Shown here in pieces: positions 53,924-62,307 of a stretch of DNA of 64,000 bases. The stretch is from an uncultured Halomonas sp. (GTDB lineage Bacteria > Pseudomonadota > Gammaproteobacteria > Pseudomonadales > Halomonadaceae): positions 1-64,000 of the forward strand of contig NZ_CANLFS010000005.1 of the NCBI RefSeq assembly GCF_947490095.1, written 5' to 3'. Every line of letters begins with the position of its first letter. Position 1 is the first letter of the stretch. A program made the translations under genes and the position numbers. The notes under the pieces were generated by a model. That model searched no databases, was not told the origin of the DNA, and saw only the letters and a program-made list of their open reading frames with translations.

Positions 53924-54833
53924 CCCGCCCCCCCTCGGCACCGAGGTCGAGGCCTTCCTGGCCGAGCTGTCACGCACCGCCAGCCCCGCCACCCTGGACG
54001 CCTATCGACGCGACCTGGCCGGCCTGCTCGACTTTATGGACGAGCGGGGGGTCGCGTCGTGGCACCAGCTGGATGCCGGGCTGCTGCGCCGTTTTCTGGG
54101 CGGCGAGCGGGCCCGGGGCCTGGGCCCACGCAGCCTCGCCCGGCGCCGCTCGGCCTGCTCGAAGCTGGCGGACCACCTGCTTGCCAAGGGACTGCTCGAG
54201 CACAACCCGGTGGCGCTGGTACGCAATCCTCGCCAGCCGCGCCACCTGCCCCGCCCGGTAGACGTGGATCGCCTGGCGAGCTTTCTGGACACCCCCCACG
54301 ACGGCTCTCCCCTGTCGATTCGCGACCAGGCGATGCTCGAACTCTTCTACTCCAGTGGCCTGCGCCTGGCCGAGCTGGCCGGGCTGGACCTGGACGACCT
54401 CCACGGCGAGCGAGTGCGGGTGCTGGGCAAGGGCGGCAAGCCACGCCAGGTCCCGGTGGGGTCCCGGGCCCGCCAGGCCCTGGAGGCATGGCGACCGCTG
54501 CGCATGGACATGGCGGCCGCGGACGAGCAGGCGATGTTCATCAGCAACCGCGGGACGCGGCTGGGCCATCGCGCCATCCAGCAGCGCCTGGCGCTGATTG
54601 CCCGCCGCCGCGGCCTCGACGAGCACCTGCATCCGCATCGCCTGCGCCACTCCTTTGCCAGCCATCTGCTGGAGTCCAGCCAGGACCTGCGTGCCGTTCA
54701 GGAGCTGCTTGGCCACGCCAACCTCTCCACCACCCAGGTCTACACTCACCTCGACTGGCAGCATCTGGCGGCCAGCTACGATGCCGCACACCCGCGTGCG
54801 CGGCGTCGACGCAGCGACGAGAACCCGACATGA
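53916..54833 (+). CDS. xerC: Tyrosine recombinase XerC
   Basis: Site-specific recombinase (305 residues) that with XerD resolves chromosome dimers at dif. The N-terminal SAM-like domain (about residues 10-90) is followed by the catalytic domain with Arg in SSGLRLAEL, HPHRLRHSF (His-x-x-Arg), and GHANLSTTQVYTH with the final His and the nucleophilic Tyr. The ATG at 53916 overlaps the previous gene by eight bases; a GTG three codons earlier is an alternative. Confidence 0.94.
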   Translation: MPNPPPLGTEVEAFLAELSRTASPATLDAYRRDLAGLLDFMDERGVASWHQLDAGLLRRFLGGERARGLGPRSLARRRSACSKLADHLLAKGLLEHNPVALVRNPRQPRHLPRPVDVDRLASFLDTPHDGSPLSIRDQAMLELFYSSGLRLAELAGLDLDDLHGERVRVLGKGGKPRQVPVGSRARQALEAWRPLRMDMAAADEQAMFISNRGTRLGHRAIQQRLALIARRRGLDEHLHPHRLRHSFASHLLESSQDLRAVQELLGHANLSTTQVYTHLDWQHLAASYDAAHPRARRRRSDENPT

Positions 54834-55555
54834 ACCTCGAGGCGATCACCTTCGATCTGGACGATACCCTGTGGGACAACGGCGGCGTGATGCACCGGAC
54901 CGAGCACGGCCACTACACCTGGCTCGATGCGGCACTCGCCGAATGGCAGGCCAGGGAGCCGGCCGGGCGCTTCGCCGCCCGCTTCCCGCTGGAGGCCTTC
55001 GTGGCGCGACGCCAGGCCCTGGCCATCGCCCATCCCCCGCGGCGCGGCGACTTCACCTGGCTGCGACAGCGGGCGCTGACCGAGTTACTGGGGGAATACG
55101 GGCTGGCGGTGGAGCACGCCGAACACTGGGCCCAGCGCGCCATGGAACGCTTCATGGAGCTTCGCCATGAGGTGGAGCCACACCCCGAGGTGGAGCGGCT
55201 GCTCGAGGGCCTGGGCCGGCACTACCGACTGGCCAGCATCACCAACGGCAACGTCGAGGTGACCCGCCTGGCGCTGGGACGCCACTTCCCGGTGGCCATT
55301 GCCGCCGGCGAGTTGCTCGCCCCCAAGCCCGACCCGCGCCCCTTCCTGCTGGCCCTCTCCCACCTGGGCACACACCCCGAGCGGGCGCTCCATGTGGGAG
55401 ACTCCTGGGAGGAAGATGCCTTGCCCGCTCGCCGCCTCGGCATGCAGGCGGCCTGGATTGGCCCCGATGACCGCTCGCTGCCTGCCGGCATTCACCGCCT
55501 GAGCCATGTGCGCGAGTTACCCGAGCTGGTCGACTGGCTGAAGGCGCGAAGCTAG
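54830..55555 (+). CDS. yigB: HAD-family hydrolase, YigB-like phosphatase
   Basis: Haloacid-dehalogenase-fold phosphatase (241 residues). The nucleophile and acid/base are Asp9 and Asp11 in [15 protein letters not shown] is motif II, the Lys of APKPDPRPF is motif III and HVGDSWEED is motif IV. YigB homologues dephosphorylate FMN among other small phosphates. The start overlaps the xerC stop (ATGA). It sits after xerC as yigB does in Escherichia coli. Confidence 0.88.
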   Translation: MNLEAITFDLDDTLWDNGGVMHRTEHGHYTWLDAALAEWQAREPAGRFAARFPLEAFVARRQALAIAHPPRRGDFTWLRQRALTELLGEYGLAVEHAEHWAQRAMERFMELRHEVEPHPEVERLLEGLGRHYRLASITNGNVEVTRLALGRHFPVAIAAGELLAPKPDPRPFLLALSHLGTHPERALHVGDSWEEDALPARRLGMQAAWIGPDDRSLPAGIHRLSHVRELPELVDWLKARS

Positions 55556-56157
55556 TCCAGCAGCCAGCCATCGAGACGCGCCTCGAGCTCCTCGATGCCC
55601 TGGCGCTTGAGCGACGAGAACAGCTGAATGGTCACCAGGTCCTCCCACTCGCGCAGCCGTGAGCGCACCTGCTGCAGGGCGCCGGCCGCCGGGCCACGCT
55701 TGAGCTTATCGGCCTTGGTCAGCAGGATATGCACCGGCATCTCCTGCTCATCGGCCCAACCGAGCATGGTCTGGTCGAATTCCGAGAGCGGATGGCGCAC
55801 ATCCATCAACAACACCAGGCCACGCAGGGAGGCACGACGCCTCAAGTAGTCGGACAGGTGGCGCTGCCATTCCAGCTTGACCGACTCGGGCACCTTGGCG
55901 TAACCATAGCCGGGCAGGTCCACCAGGCGCCGGTCATGGTCGTCACCCAGCGAAAAGAAGTTGATCAGCTGGGTACGACCGGGCGTCTTGGAGGTTCTTG
56001 CGAGGGCCTTTTGACGCGTCAACGCATTGATCGCACTTGATTTTCCGGCATTTGAACGACCCGCAAAGGCCACCTCGGCGCCGCCGTTTTCCGGGCAGTG
56101 GGCCAGGGTGGGAGCGCTGATGAGGAAGCGGGCGGTCTGATAGTTGAGTCGCGCCAT
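55552..56157 (-). CDS. engB: Ribosome-biogenesis GTPase EngB (YihA/YsxC)
   Basis: Essential GTPase for 50S assembly (201 residues). G1 is [10 protein letters not shown]3 is DLPGYG, G4 is TKAD, and the switch region contains [11 protein letters not shown]. The ATG at 56157 starts [11 protein letters not shown] as in homologues and follows AGGA by ten bases; an upstream in-frame extension has no family similarity. It is convergent with the HAD gene, overlapping it by four bases, and divergent from the cytochrome c4 gene. Confidence 0.95.
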   Translation of the reverse strand: MARLNYQTARFLISAPTLAHCPENGGAEVAFAGRSNAGKSSAINALTRQKALARTSKTPGRTQLINFFSLGDDHDRRLVDLPGYGYAKVPESVKLEWQRHLSDYLRRRASLRGLVLLMDVRHPLSEFDQTMLGWADEQEMPVHILLTKADKLKRGPAAGALQQVRSRLREWEDLVTIQLFSSLKRQGIEELEARLDGWLLD

Positions 56158-56392
56158 GGGCAAGAATTCCTGACATTGATCAAGGGCCCGGCGGCTTGCA
56201 TTCCCGCCGACGGGGTGATTCGGTATAATACAGTGTCTTTTGTCTGCGACCCGGGGCACGCTAGTGTACCACCGCGCCCACGACGTCCGCGATTGGCCCG
56301 CTCAAGATAGAACAGAGGCCGGGTGGCGTCGCGATCCGGGCGACACCCAGGGTACGTACCGGTCAACAACGTAACGGCATAGTGGATTAGCG

Positions 56393-57013
56393 ATGAGAAA
56401 GTTACTGGCAAGCCTGGCAATCACCATGGGCGCCATCGGCGCCGCCCACGCGGACCTCGAGGCCGATGCCGATGCGGCAGCGGGCAAGGAAAAGGCGGTG
56501 GCCTGCGCCGCCTGCCACGGTCAGGAAGGCATCAGCCCCACGGGCGCCTTCCCCAACCTGGCGGGCCAGCAGGCCTCCTATCTGGCCAAGCAGATCATGG
56601 ATATCCGCGACGGCAACCGCGTGGTGCCCGAGATGGCCGGTCAGGTGGACAGCTTCTCCGACCAGAATGCCTGGGACGTGGCCAAGTTCTATGCCGACAA
56701 GAGCCCCGCCCTGGGCCAGGCCGACCCCGACGAACAGCTGGTCGAGCACGGCCGTGAGCTCTACCGTGCCGGCGACATGGCCAAGGGCATCCCGGCCTGT
56801 GCCGCCTGCCACACCCCCACCGGCCAGGGTATCGGTACGGCGGTCTACCCGGCGCTCTCCGGCCAGCATGCCGATTACATCGTGGGCACCCTGCAGGACT
56901 TCGCCGCCGGTGACCGGGCCAACGACCCCGCCAACATCATGCGCGACATCGCCACCAAGATGAGCGACCGCGACATGGAAGCCGTGGCCAACTATGTCCT
57001 GGGCCTGCACTGA
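56393..57013 (+). CDS. Dihaem cytochrome c4
   Basis: Periplasmic electron carrier (206 residues) to terminal oxidases. A signal peptide (residues 1-20, cleaved after AHA) precedes two similar haem domains with CAACH at residues 38-42 and CAACH at 136-140. Methionine ligands are expected in VPEMAG and ATKM. The link between engB and cytochrome c4 followed by dsbA is common in gammaproteobacteria. Confidence 0.93.
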   Translation: MRKLLASLAITMGAIGAAHADLEADADAAAGKEKAVACAACHGQEGISPTGAFPNLAGQQASYLAKQIMDIRDGNRVVPEMAGQVDSFSDQNAWDVAKFYADKSPALGQADPDEQLVEHGRELYRAGDMAKGIPACAACHTPTGQGIGTAVYPALSGQHADYIVGTLQDFAAGDRANDPANIMRDIATKMSDRDMEAVANYVLGLH

Positions 57014-57044
57014 GACCGGTGTGTCCAGCCTGCTAGACATCGTC

Positions 57045-57066
57045 GGGGCGGCCTTCGGGCCGCCCC
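57045..57066 (+). terminator. UUCG hairpin after cytochrome c4
   Basis: GGGGCGGCC-TTCG-GGCCGCCCC, a nine-base-pair stem with a tetraloop, 32 bases after the stop. It lacks a T-tract but is the only strong hairpin before dsbA. Confidence 0.65.
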
Positions 57067-57175
57067 TGTCATATCCGCCGTAGCGCCCGTCGGGAACCTT
57101 GGCTCGTCGACACGCTCAAAGGCAGCGTTACCCGGATACCCCGGGGCGTGACTCATTTCAAGGAGAGAGATACCC

Positions 57176-57808
57176 ATGTTGAAGCCCCTGATGCTTGTGC
57201 TCGCCGGCCTGACCCTGCCGGGCCTGGCCAGCGCCCAGAACCTGGTGGAGGGCGAGCACTACGAGGTACTCCCCGAGGCCGTGGAAACCCAGGTGGACGA
57301 GGGGCAGATCGAGGTCACCGAGGCCTTCTGGTATGGCTGCCCCCACTGCTACAACCTCGAAGAGCCGCTCAACGCCTGGGTCGCCGACCTTCCCGACGAT
57401 ATCGACTTCCAGCGCATGCCGGCCACCATGGGCGGCGACTGGAACCAGCATGCCCTGGCCTTCTACGCCGCCGACGAGCTGGGTATCCTCGACGACGTCC
57501 ATGCCGACTTCTTCCACGCTATTCACGAGGAGAACCAGCGCCTGACCGACGTCGGCGCCATTGCCGACTTCTTCAGCGACTACGGCGTCAGCGAGGACGA
57601 GGCCCAACAGGCCCTGAACTCCTTTGCGGTGAAGAGCCGCGTCAACCAGGCGAATGCCCGCATGCGCAGCATGCGCCTGATGGGCGTTCCCGCCCTGATG
57701 GTCGACGGCCGTTACCTGGTGACCCCGAGCAGCGCCGGTAGCCTGGCCAACATGCCCCAGATCGCCGAGGCACTGGTCGACCAGGTGCGCGAGGCGCGTG
57801 AAAACTAA
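57176..57808 (+). CDS. dsbA: Thiol:disulfide oxidoreductase DsbA
   Basis: Periplasmic disulfide-forming thioredoxin-fold protein (210 residues). The signal peptide (about residues 1-20) ends ASA, the active site is CPHC at residues 55-58 in FWYGCPHCY, and the cis-Pro loop is MGVPALMVDGRY. AAGGAGAGAG precedes the ATG. It probably serves exported proteins generally, including LptD assisted by LptM. Confidence 0.94.
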   Translation: MLKPLMLVLAGLTLPGLASAQNLVEGEHYEVLPEAVETQVDEGQIEVTEAFWYGCPHCYNLEEPLNAWVADLPDDIDFQRMPATMGGDWNQHALAFYAADELGILDDVHADFFHAIHEENQRLTDVGAIADFFSDYGVSEDEAQQALNSFAVKSRVNQANARMRSMRLMGVPALMVDGRYLVTPSSAGSLANMPQIAEALVDQVREAREN

Positions 57809-57809
57809 G

Positions 57810-58634
57810 ATGCTCCACCTGGCCGAAGCAAGGATGCCGCCCCTGGAGGGCGGCCACCTCAAGCTGCTCACCTTCAATCTGCAGGTGGGCATTCAGACCT
57901 CGGCCTACCACCACTACCTGACCCGTAGCTGGCAGCATCTGCTGCCCCATCCTCGGCGGCTGCATCGCCTGGACATGGTCAGCGAGGTGCTGGGGCGCTT
58001 CGATGTGGTGGGGCTCCAGGAAGTGGACGGCGGCAGTTTCCGCTCCAGCCACGTCAACCAGGTGGAATACCTGGCCACCCATGGCGGCTTCCCCCACCAC
58101 TTCCAGCAGCTCAATCGCAATCTGGGCCGCATCGCTCAGCACAGCAATGGCCTGCTGTCGCGGCTTCCCCCGGCCCATGTCGAGGAGCACCAGCTCCCGG
58201 GCACCCTGCCCGGGCGTGGCGCCATCCACGCCCGCTTCGGCGAGGGTCCCGACGCGCTCCATCTGTTCGTGGCCCACCTGGCCCTCAGCCATCGAGGCCG
58301 GGTTCGCCAGCTCGACTATCTCTCCGAGATCATCCAGCCGCTGCGCCACGTGGTGGTGATGGGTGACCTCAACTGCACCCCCGAGCAGCTCCACGGCCAT
58401 CAGCGTTTCTGTGCCTCGCTGCCACTGCACCCGGTGCGCCCCCCCCTGAGTTATCCCTCCTGGCAGCCGCGACGCGCCCTGGACCATATCCTGCTCTCCA
58501 ACTCCCTGGAGGCCGACGAGGTCCGCGTGCTCGACCACCTGTTCTCGGACCACCTGCCGATTGCCGTGGATATTCGCCTGCCGACCGCCTGCCTGGAGAC
58601 GCTGCTCGCGCACCCGCAGGGCACCGCCGGCTAG
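57810..58634 (+). CDS. Endonuclease/exonuclease/phosphatase-family protein
   Basis: Metal-dependent phosphoesterase fold (about 274 residues). The metal and catalytic residues are suggested by TFNLQVG (Asn), GLQEVDGG (Glu), GDLNCTP (Asp/Asn) and SDHLPI (Asp/His). Such proteins cleave DNA, nucleotides or phospholipid headgroups; the substrate is unknown. The ATG at 57810 lies just after the dsbA stop; an in-frame GTG at 57798 inside dsbA is another possible start. The gene follows dsbA in several related genomes as far as I recall. Confidence 0.85.
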   Translation: MLHLAEARMPPLEGGHLKLLTFNLQVGIQTSAYHHYLTRSWQHLLPHPRRLHRLDMVSEVLGRFDVVGLQEVDGGSFRSSHVNQVEYLATHGGFPHHFQQLNRNLGRIAQHSNGLLSRLPPAHVEEHQLPGTLPGRGAIHARFGEGPDALHLFVAHLALSHRGRVRQLDYLSEIIQPLRHVVVMGDLNCTPEQLHGHQRFCASLPLHPVRPPLSYPSWQPRRALDHILLSNSLEADEVRVLDHLFSDHLPIAVDIRLPTACLETLLAHPQGTAG

Positions 58635-58712
58635 GCTCCGAAGTCGGCAGTGGATGACGTATGACGCCGAATCGGCGAAGATGCGCCTCCTGATCATCCC
58701 GCAGGAGGCGAT

Positions 58713-59258
58713 ATGCCCGATAATCACCCACCGGCCCTGCTTAGAGGGCTCGACACCGTGACCGCCCTGATCGGGCGCACTACCGCCTGGCTGGTACTGG
58801 TGATGATGATGGTGCAGTTCGCCATCGTGGTGATGCGCTACGCCTTCGGCATCCACAGCATCGCCCTGCAGGAGTCGGTGATGTACATGCACGCCATGGT
58901 GTTCATGCTCGGCGCCGCCTGGACCCTTCAGCACAACGGCCATGTGCGCGTGGATATCTTCTATCGCCAGCGTTCGCCACGCAGCCGTGCCGGCGTCGAC
59001 CTGTTCGGCACCCTCTTCCTGCTGCTGCCGGTCTCGTTCTATATCCTGCTCGGCAGCCTGGGCTATGCGGGCAGCAGCTGGGCGATCCTCGAGCGCTCTC
59101 CGGACGGCGGCATCCCCGGCGTCTTCCTGCTCAAGAGCCTGATCCCGGTGATGGCCACACTGCTGATACTGCAGGGCATCGCCCAGCTGATTCGCCAGAC
59201 CCTGGTCCGCCGCGGCCGGCTCCCTTCTGACACCCCGCGCCACGAGGAAGAATCGTGA
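58713..59258 (+). CDS. TRAP transporter small permease (DctQ-like)
   Basis: Four-helix membrane subunit (181 residues) of a TRAP transporter. The first helix region carries WLVLVMMMVQFAIVVMRYAFG and is followed by LQESVMYMHAMVFMLGAAW and a conserved HVRVDIFYR loop. AGGAGG lies before the ATG. It pairs with the large permease encoded immediately downstream. No substrate-binding protein gene is adjacent, so the solute cannot be inferred. Confidence 0.9.
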   Translation: MPDNHPPALLRGLDTVTALIGRTTAWLVLVMMMVQFAIVVMRYAFGIHSIALQESVMYMHAMVFMLGAAWTLQHNGHVRVDIFYRQRSPRSRAGVDLFGTLFLLLPVSFYILLGSLGYAGSSWAILERSPDGGIPGVFLLKSLIPVMATLLILQGIAQLIRQTLVRRGRLPSDTPRHEEES

Positions 59259-60673
59259 TGCTGACGATGCTGCTTGAACTCTTTCCCCTACTGCTGTTTG
59301 TCACCATCTGTGGCGTACTGATGCTCGGCTACCCGGTGGCCCTGTCGCTGGCGGGCACCGCCCTGGCCTTTGCCGGCCTCGGCGCGACGCTGACCCACCT
59401 GGGCGTCCCCGTGCCCTTCGAGGCGGGCTACCTGAGCGCCATGCCCAATCGTCTCTACGGCATCATGACGAATTCGACGCTGCTGGCGGTCCCTTTATTT
59501 ATCTTGATGGGGGTGCTGCTGGAGAAGTCGCGCGTCGCCGAGACGCTGCTCGACGCCATGGCGCTGGCCTTCGGCGCCCTGCGCGGCGGGCTGGGCATCG
59601 CCGTGGTGCTGGTCGGCACCCTGCTGGCCGCCTCCACGGGTATCGTCGGCGCCACCGTGGTGACCATGGGGCTGCTGTCGCTTCCCACCATGCTCAAGCG
59701 CGGGTACTCGCCGTCACTCGCGACCGGCTGCATCTGCGCCACCGGCACCCTCGGGCAGATCATCCCGCCTTCCATCGCCCTGGTGCTGCTCGGCGATGTG
59801 CTCTCCAATGCCTATCAGCAGGCCCAGCTGGCGATGGGTGTCTGGAGCCCCAAGACCCTCTCGGTAGGCGACCTCTTTATCGGCGCGTTGATTCCGGGGC
59901 TCCTGCTGGTGGCGGCCTATATGCTCTATGTGACCCTGACCGCCTGGCTGAGGCCCGGCCTGGCGCCGCCGGTGGACCGCCAGGCCCTGATGGAGGAACT
60001 GGGCCACAGCGGCAGCATCTGGCCGCTGCTGCTCAAGGGGCTGCTGCCGCCGGTGCTGCTGATCGTCGCCGTACTGGGCTCGATTCTCGGCGGCTTCGCC
60101 ACGCCTACCGAGGCCTCGGCGGTGGGTGCCTTCGGCGCCTTCCTGCTGGCGCTGACCAATCGGCGCCTGAACCCCAGGATGCTACGCGAGGTGGTCCACT
60201 CCACCGCCCAGGTCACCAGCATGGTGTTCTTGATTTTGATCGGTGCCGCCCTGTTCTCGCTGGTATTTCGCGCCTTCGGCGGCGAGGAGCTGGTCGTCGA
60301 GCTGTTCGAATCGCTGCCCGGTGGCGTGGTGGGCGCCACCCTGGTGGTCATGCTGGTGATCTTTTTGCTCGGCTTTATTCTCGATTTTATCGAGATCACC
60401 TTCGTGGTGGTTCCCATCATCGGCCCGGTGCTGCTGGCCATGGGGCTCGACCCCATCTGGCTGGGCATCATGATCGCGGTGAACCTGCAGACCTCGTTTC
60501 TGACGCCGCCCTTCGGCTTCGCGCTCTTCTATCTGCGCGGCGTCACGCCTGAGTCGGTGCCCACCGCGGCGATCTATCGCGGGGTGATCCCCTTCATCCT
60601 GATCCAGCTCGGCATGCTGCTGGCCCTGGCGCTATTCCCGCAACTCGCCACCTGGCTGCCCTCGGTGGTGTAA
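59258..60673 (+). CDS. TRAP transporter large permease (DctM-like)
   Basis: Membrane subunit (471 residues) with about twelve helices that carries out sodium-driven solute import. [24 protein letters not shown]-type and [15 protein letters not shown] segments and the C-terminal [12 protein letters not shown] are typical of DctM. The ATG at 59258 overlaps the small-permease stop; a GTG one codon upstream is also possible. The long loop after helix 6 contains a stretch (about residues 228-250) linking the two halves. Confidence 0.92.
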   Translation: MLTMLLELFPLLLFVTICGVLMLGYPVALSLAGTALAFAGLGATLTHLGVPVPFEAGYLSAMPNRLYGIMTNSTLLAVPLFILMGVLLEKSRVAETLLDAMALAFGALRGGLGIAVVLVGTLLAASTGIVGATVVTMGLLSLPTMLKRGYSPSLATGCICATGTLGQIIPPSIALVLLGDVLSNAYQQAQLAMGVWSPKTLSVGDLFIGALIPGLLLVAAYMLYVTLTAWLRPGLAPPVDRQALMEELGHSGSIWPLLLKGLLPPVLLIVAVLGSILGGFATPTEASAVGAFGAFLLALTNRRLNPRMLREVVHSTAQVTSMVFLILIGAALFSLVFRAFGGEELVVELFESLPGGVVGATLVVMLVIFLLGFILDFIEITFVVVPIIGPVLLAMGLDPIWLGIMIAVNLQTSFLTPPFGFALFYLRGVTPESVPTAAIYRGVIPFILIQLGMLLALALFPQLATWLPSVV

Positions 60674-60716
60674 TCTTCCGATATCGCTCCATAGATCCAG
60701 TGACGACAAGGAAGCC

Positions 60717-61529
60717 ATGATTCTCTCCGACCCGATTCCCAACGCCCTGACCATCGCCGGCTCCGACCCCTCCGGCGGCGCCGGCATCCAGGCCGACCTC
60801 AAGACCCTCTCGGCGCTGGGTGCCTATGCGACCAGCGTCATCACCGCCCTGACCGCCCAGAACACTCGTGGCGTCAGCGGCGTCCATCCGGTACCCGCGG
60901 ACTTTATCGCCGCCCAGCTCGAGACCCTGCTCGATGACGTGCGCCTCGATGCGACCAAGATCGGCATGGTGGCCAGCCGTGAGGTCGCCGAGGTGATCCG
61001 CGATGCCCTGGTGCAACGCCGCCCGAGCTGGATAGTGCTCGATCCGGTCATGGTGGCCAAGAGTGGTGATATCCTGGTCGATGACGCCGGTATCCGTGCG
61101 GTTCGCGAGGTGCTGGTGCCCATGGCGGATCTGATCACTCCCAACCTGCCCGAAGCCGCGGTGCTGCTGGGCGTCCCGGCACCGGTCGACCGCGCCGGCA
61201 TGCTGGCGATGGCCCCGGCACTGCGCGAACTGGGCGCCGGGGCCACCCTGCTCAAGGGGGGGCATCTACGCGGCGAGGAGTGCCCCGACCTGCTGGTCAC
61301 CGCCGAGGCGGCCACCTGGATCGAGGGCGCCCGGGTCGATACCGCCAACCTCCACGGCACCGGCTGCACCCTCTCCTCGGCGATCACCGCACGCCTGGCC
61401 CGGGGCGAATCCCTCCAGGAAGCGGTGGCCTCGGCCAAGCGCTGGCTGGGCGAGGCGCTGGTCGCGAGCCCTCGGCTGGATGTCGGGAGCGGGCACGGGC
61501 CGGTGCACCACTTCCATGCCTGGTGGTAG
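60717..61529 (+). CDS. thiD: Hydroxymethylpyrimidine/phosphomethylpyrimidine kinase
   Basis: Ribokinase-fold enzyme (270 residues) that phosphorylates HMP and HMP-phosphate for thiamine synthesis or salvage. [17 protein letters not shown] at the substrate site, DPVMVAKSG and the anion hole [12 protein letters not shown] are conserved. AAGGAAG precedes the ATG. Thiamine diphosphate is the cofactor of both IolD proteins in the window, though there is no sign of co-regulation. Confidence 0.94.
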   Translation: MILSDPIPNALTIAGSDPSGGAGIQADLKTLSALGAYATSVITALTAQNTRGVSGVHPVPADFIAAQLETLLDDVRLDATKIGMVASREVAEVIRDALVQRRPSWIVLDPVMVAKSGDILVDDAGIRAVREVLVPMADLITPNLPEAAVLLGVPAPVDRAGMLAMAPALRELGAGATLLKGGHLRGEECPDLLVTAEAATWIEGARVDTANLHGTGCTLSSAITARLARGESLQEAVASAKRWLGEALVASPRLDVGSGHGPVHHFHAWW

Positions 61530-61599
61530 CCTCCGGCCCGACGATCCGCCCGGCCGGTGCGACGCTGCGCGGCGTTCATGATTCCAGGGCGGCAAGAAT

Positions 61600-61630
61600 A
61601 AACCGGAGGCAAGGACAAACCGGAGGCAAG
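61600..61630 (+). repeat. Duplicated ribosome-binding site before dtd
   Basis: AAACCGGAGGCAAG occurs exactly at 61600-61613 and 61617-61630. Each copy contains a Shine-Dalgarno GGAGG, and the second is correctly spaced for the dtd ATG at 61632. Confidence 0.85.
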
Positions 61631-61631
61631 A

Positions 61632-62069
61632 ATGAAGGCATTGATCCAGCGAGTGACCCACGCCAGCGTCGAGGTGGAAGGCCGCGTCGTGGGCGCCATC
61701 GACCACGGCCTGCTGGCCCTGGTCGGAGTCGAGAAGGGCGACGACGAGGCCGCGGTGGAACGGCTGCTCCACAAGCTGCTGCACTATCGAGTATTCGGCG
61801 ACGCCGAGGGCAAGATGAACCTCAACCTGCAGCAGGTAGACGGCGGCCTGCTGCTGGTGTCCCAGTTCACCCTGGCCGCCGACACCCGCAAGGGGCTGCG
61901 CCCCGGTTTCTCCAGCGCGGCCCCGCCCGCCGATGGCGACCGCCTCTTCCATCGACTGCTGGAGCGTGCCGAGGCCGCCTGGCCGAAGGTCGCCAGCGGG
62001 GAATTCGCCGCCGACATGCGGGTCGCACTGGTCAATGACGGCCCGGTGACCTTCCTGCTGGAAAGCTGA
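61632..62069 (+). CDS. dtd: D-aminoacyl-tRNA deacylase
   Basis: Removes D-amino acids (and glycine from mischarged tRNA-Ala) from tRNA (145 residues). The [12 protein letters not shown] segment with the catalytic Thr-containing motif and the C-terminal NDGPVTF Gly-cisPro motif are diagnostic. Full length for the family. The preceding Shine-Dalgarno is tandemly duplicated. Confidence 0.95.
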   Translation: MKALIQRVTHASVEVEGRVVGAIDHGLLALVGVEKGDDEAAVERLLHKLLHYRVFGDAEGKMNLNLQQVDGGLLLVSQFTLAADTRKGLRPGFSSAAPPADGDRLFHRLLERAEAAWPKVASGEFAADMRVALVNDGPVTFLLES

Positions 62070-62307
62070 CGGGGGCCTAGGGCCAGCCCCCTGAGCATCG
62101 CCGGGCAAGCACGAGTCGCGACCCCCGGGTTGAAACCCTGCCGCCTCGCTCGCGACTTGTCCGTCGGGTCACAACATAATCCCTCACGGGTGACCCTCGC
62201 TCGCCATCCCTGGCGATCGCCGGACGTCGCTTCGCTTGCGCCAGCAACCCGGGGTATATGTCGCTTTTCGTGCTTGCCCGGCTCTCCCAGACACAGACAC
62301 AGACACC

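Noticed and set aside
62070-62307. Possible small gene or RNA between dtd and the ABC-F gene
   Set aside because: Only a short Arg/Pro-rich frame is open and no hairpin with a T-tract or conserved RNA motif was seen.
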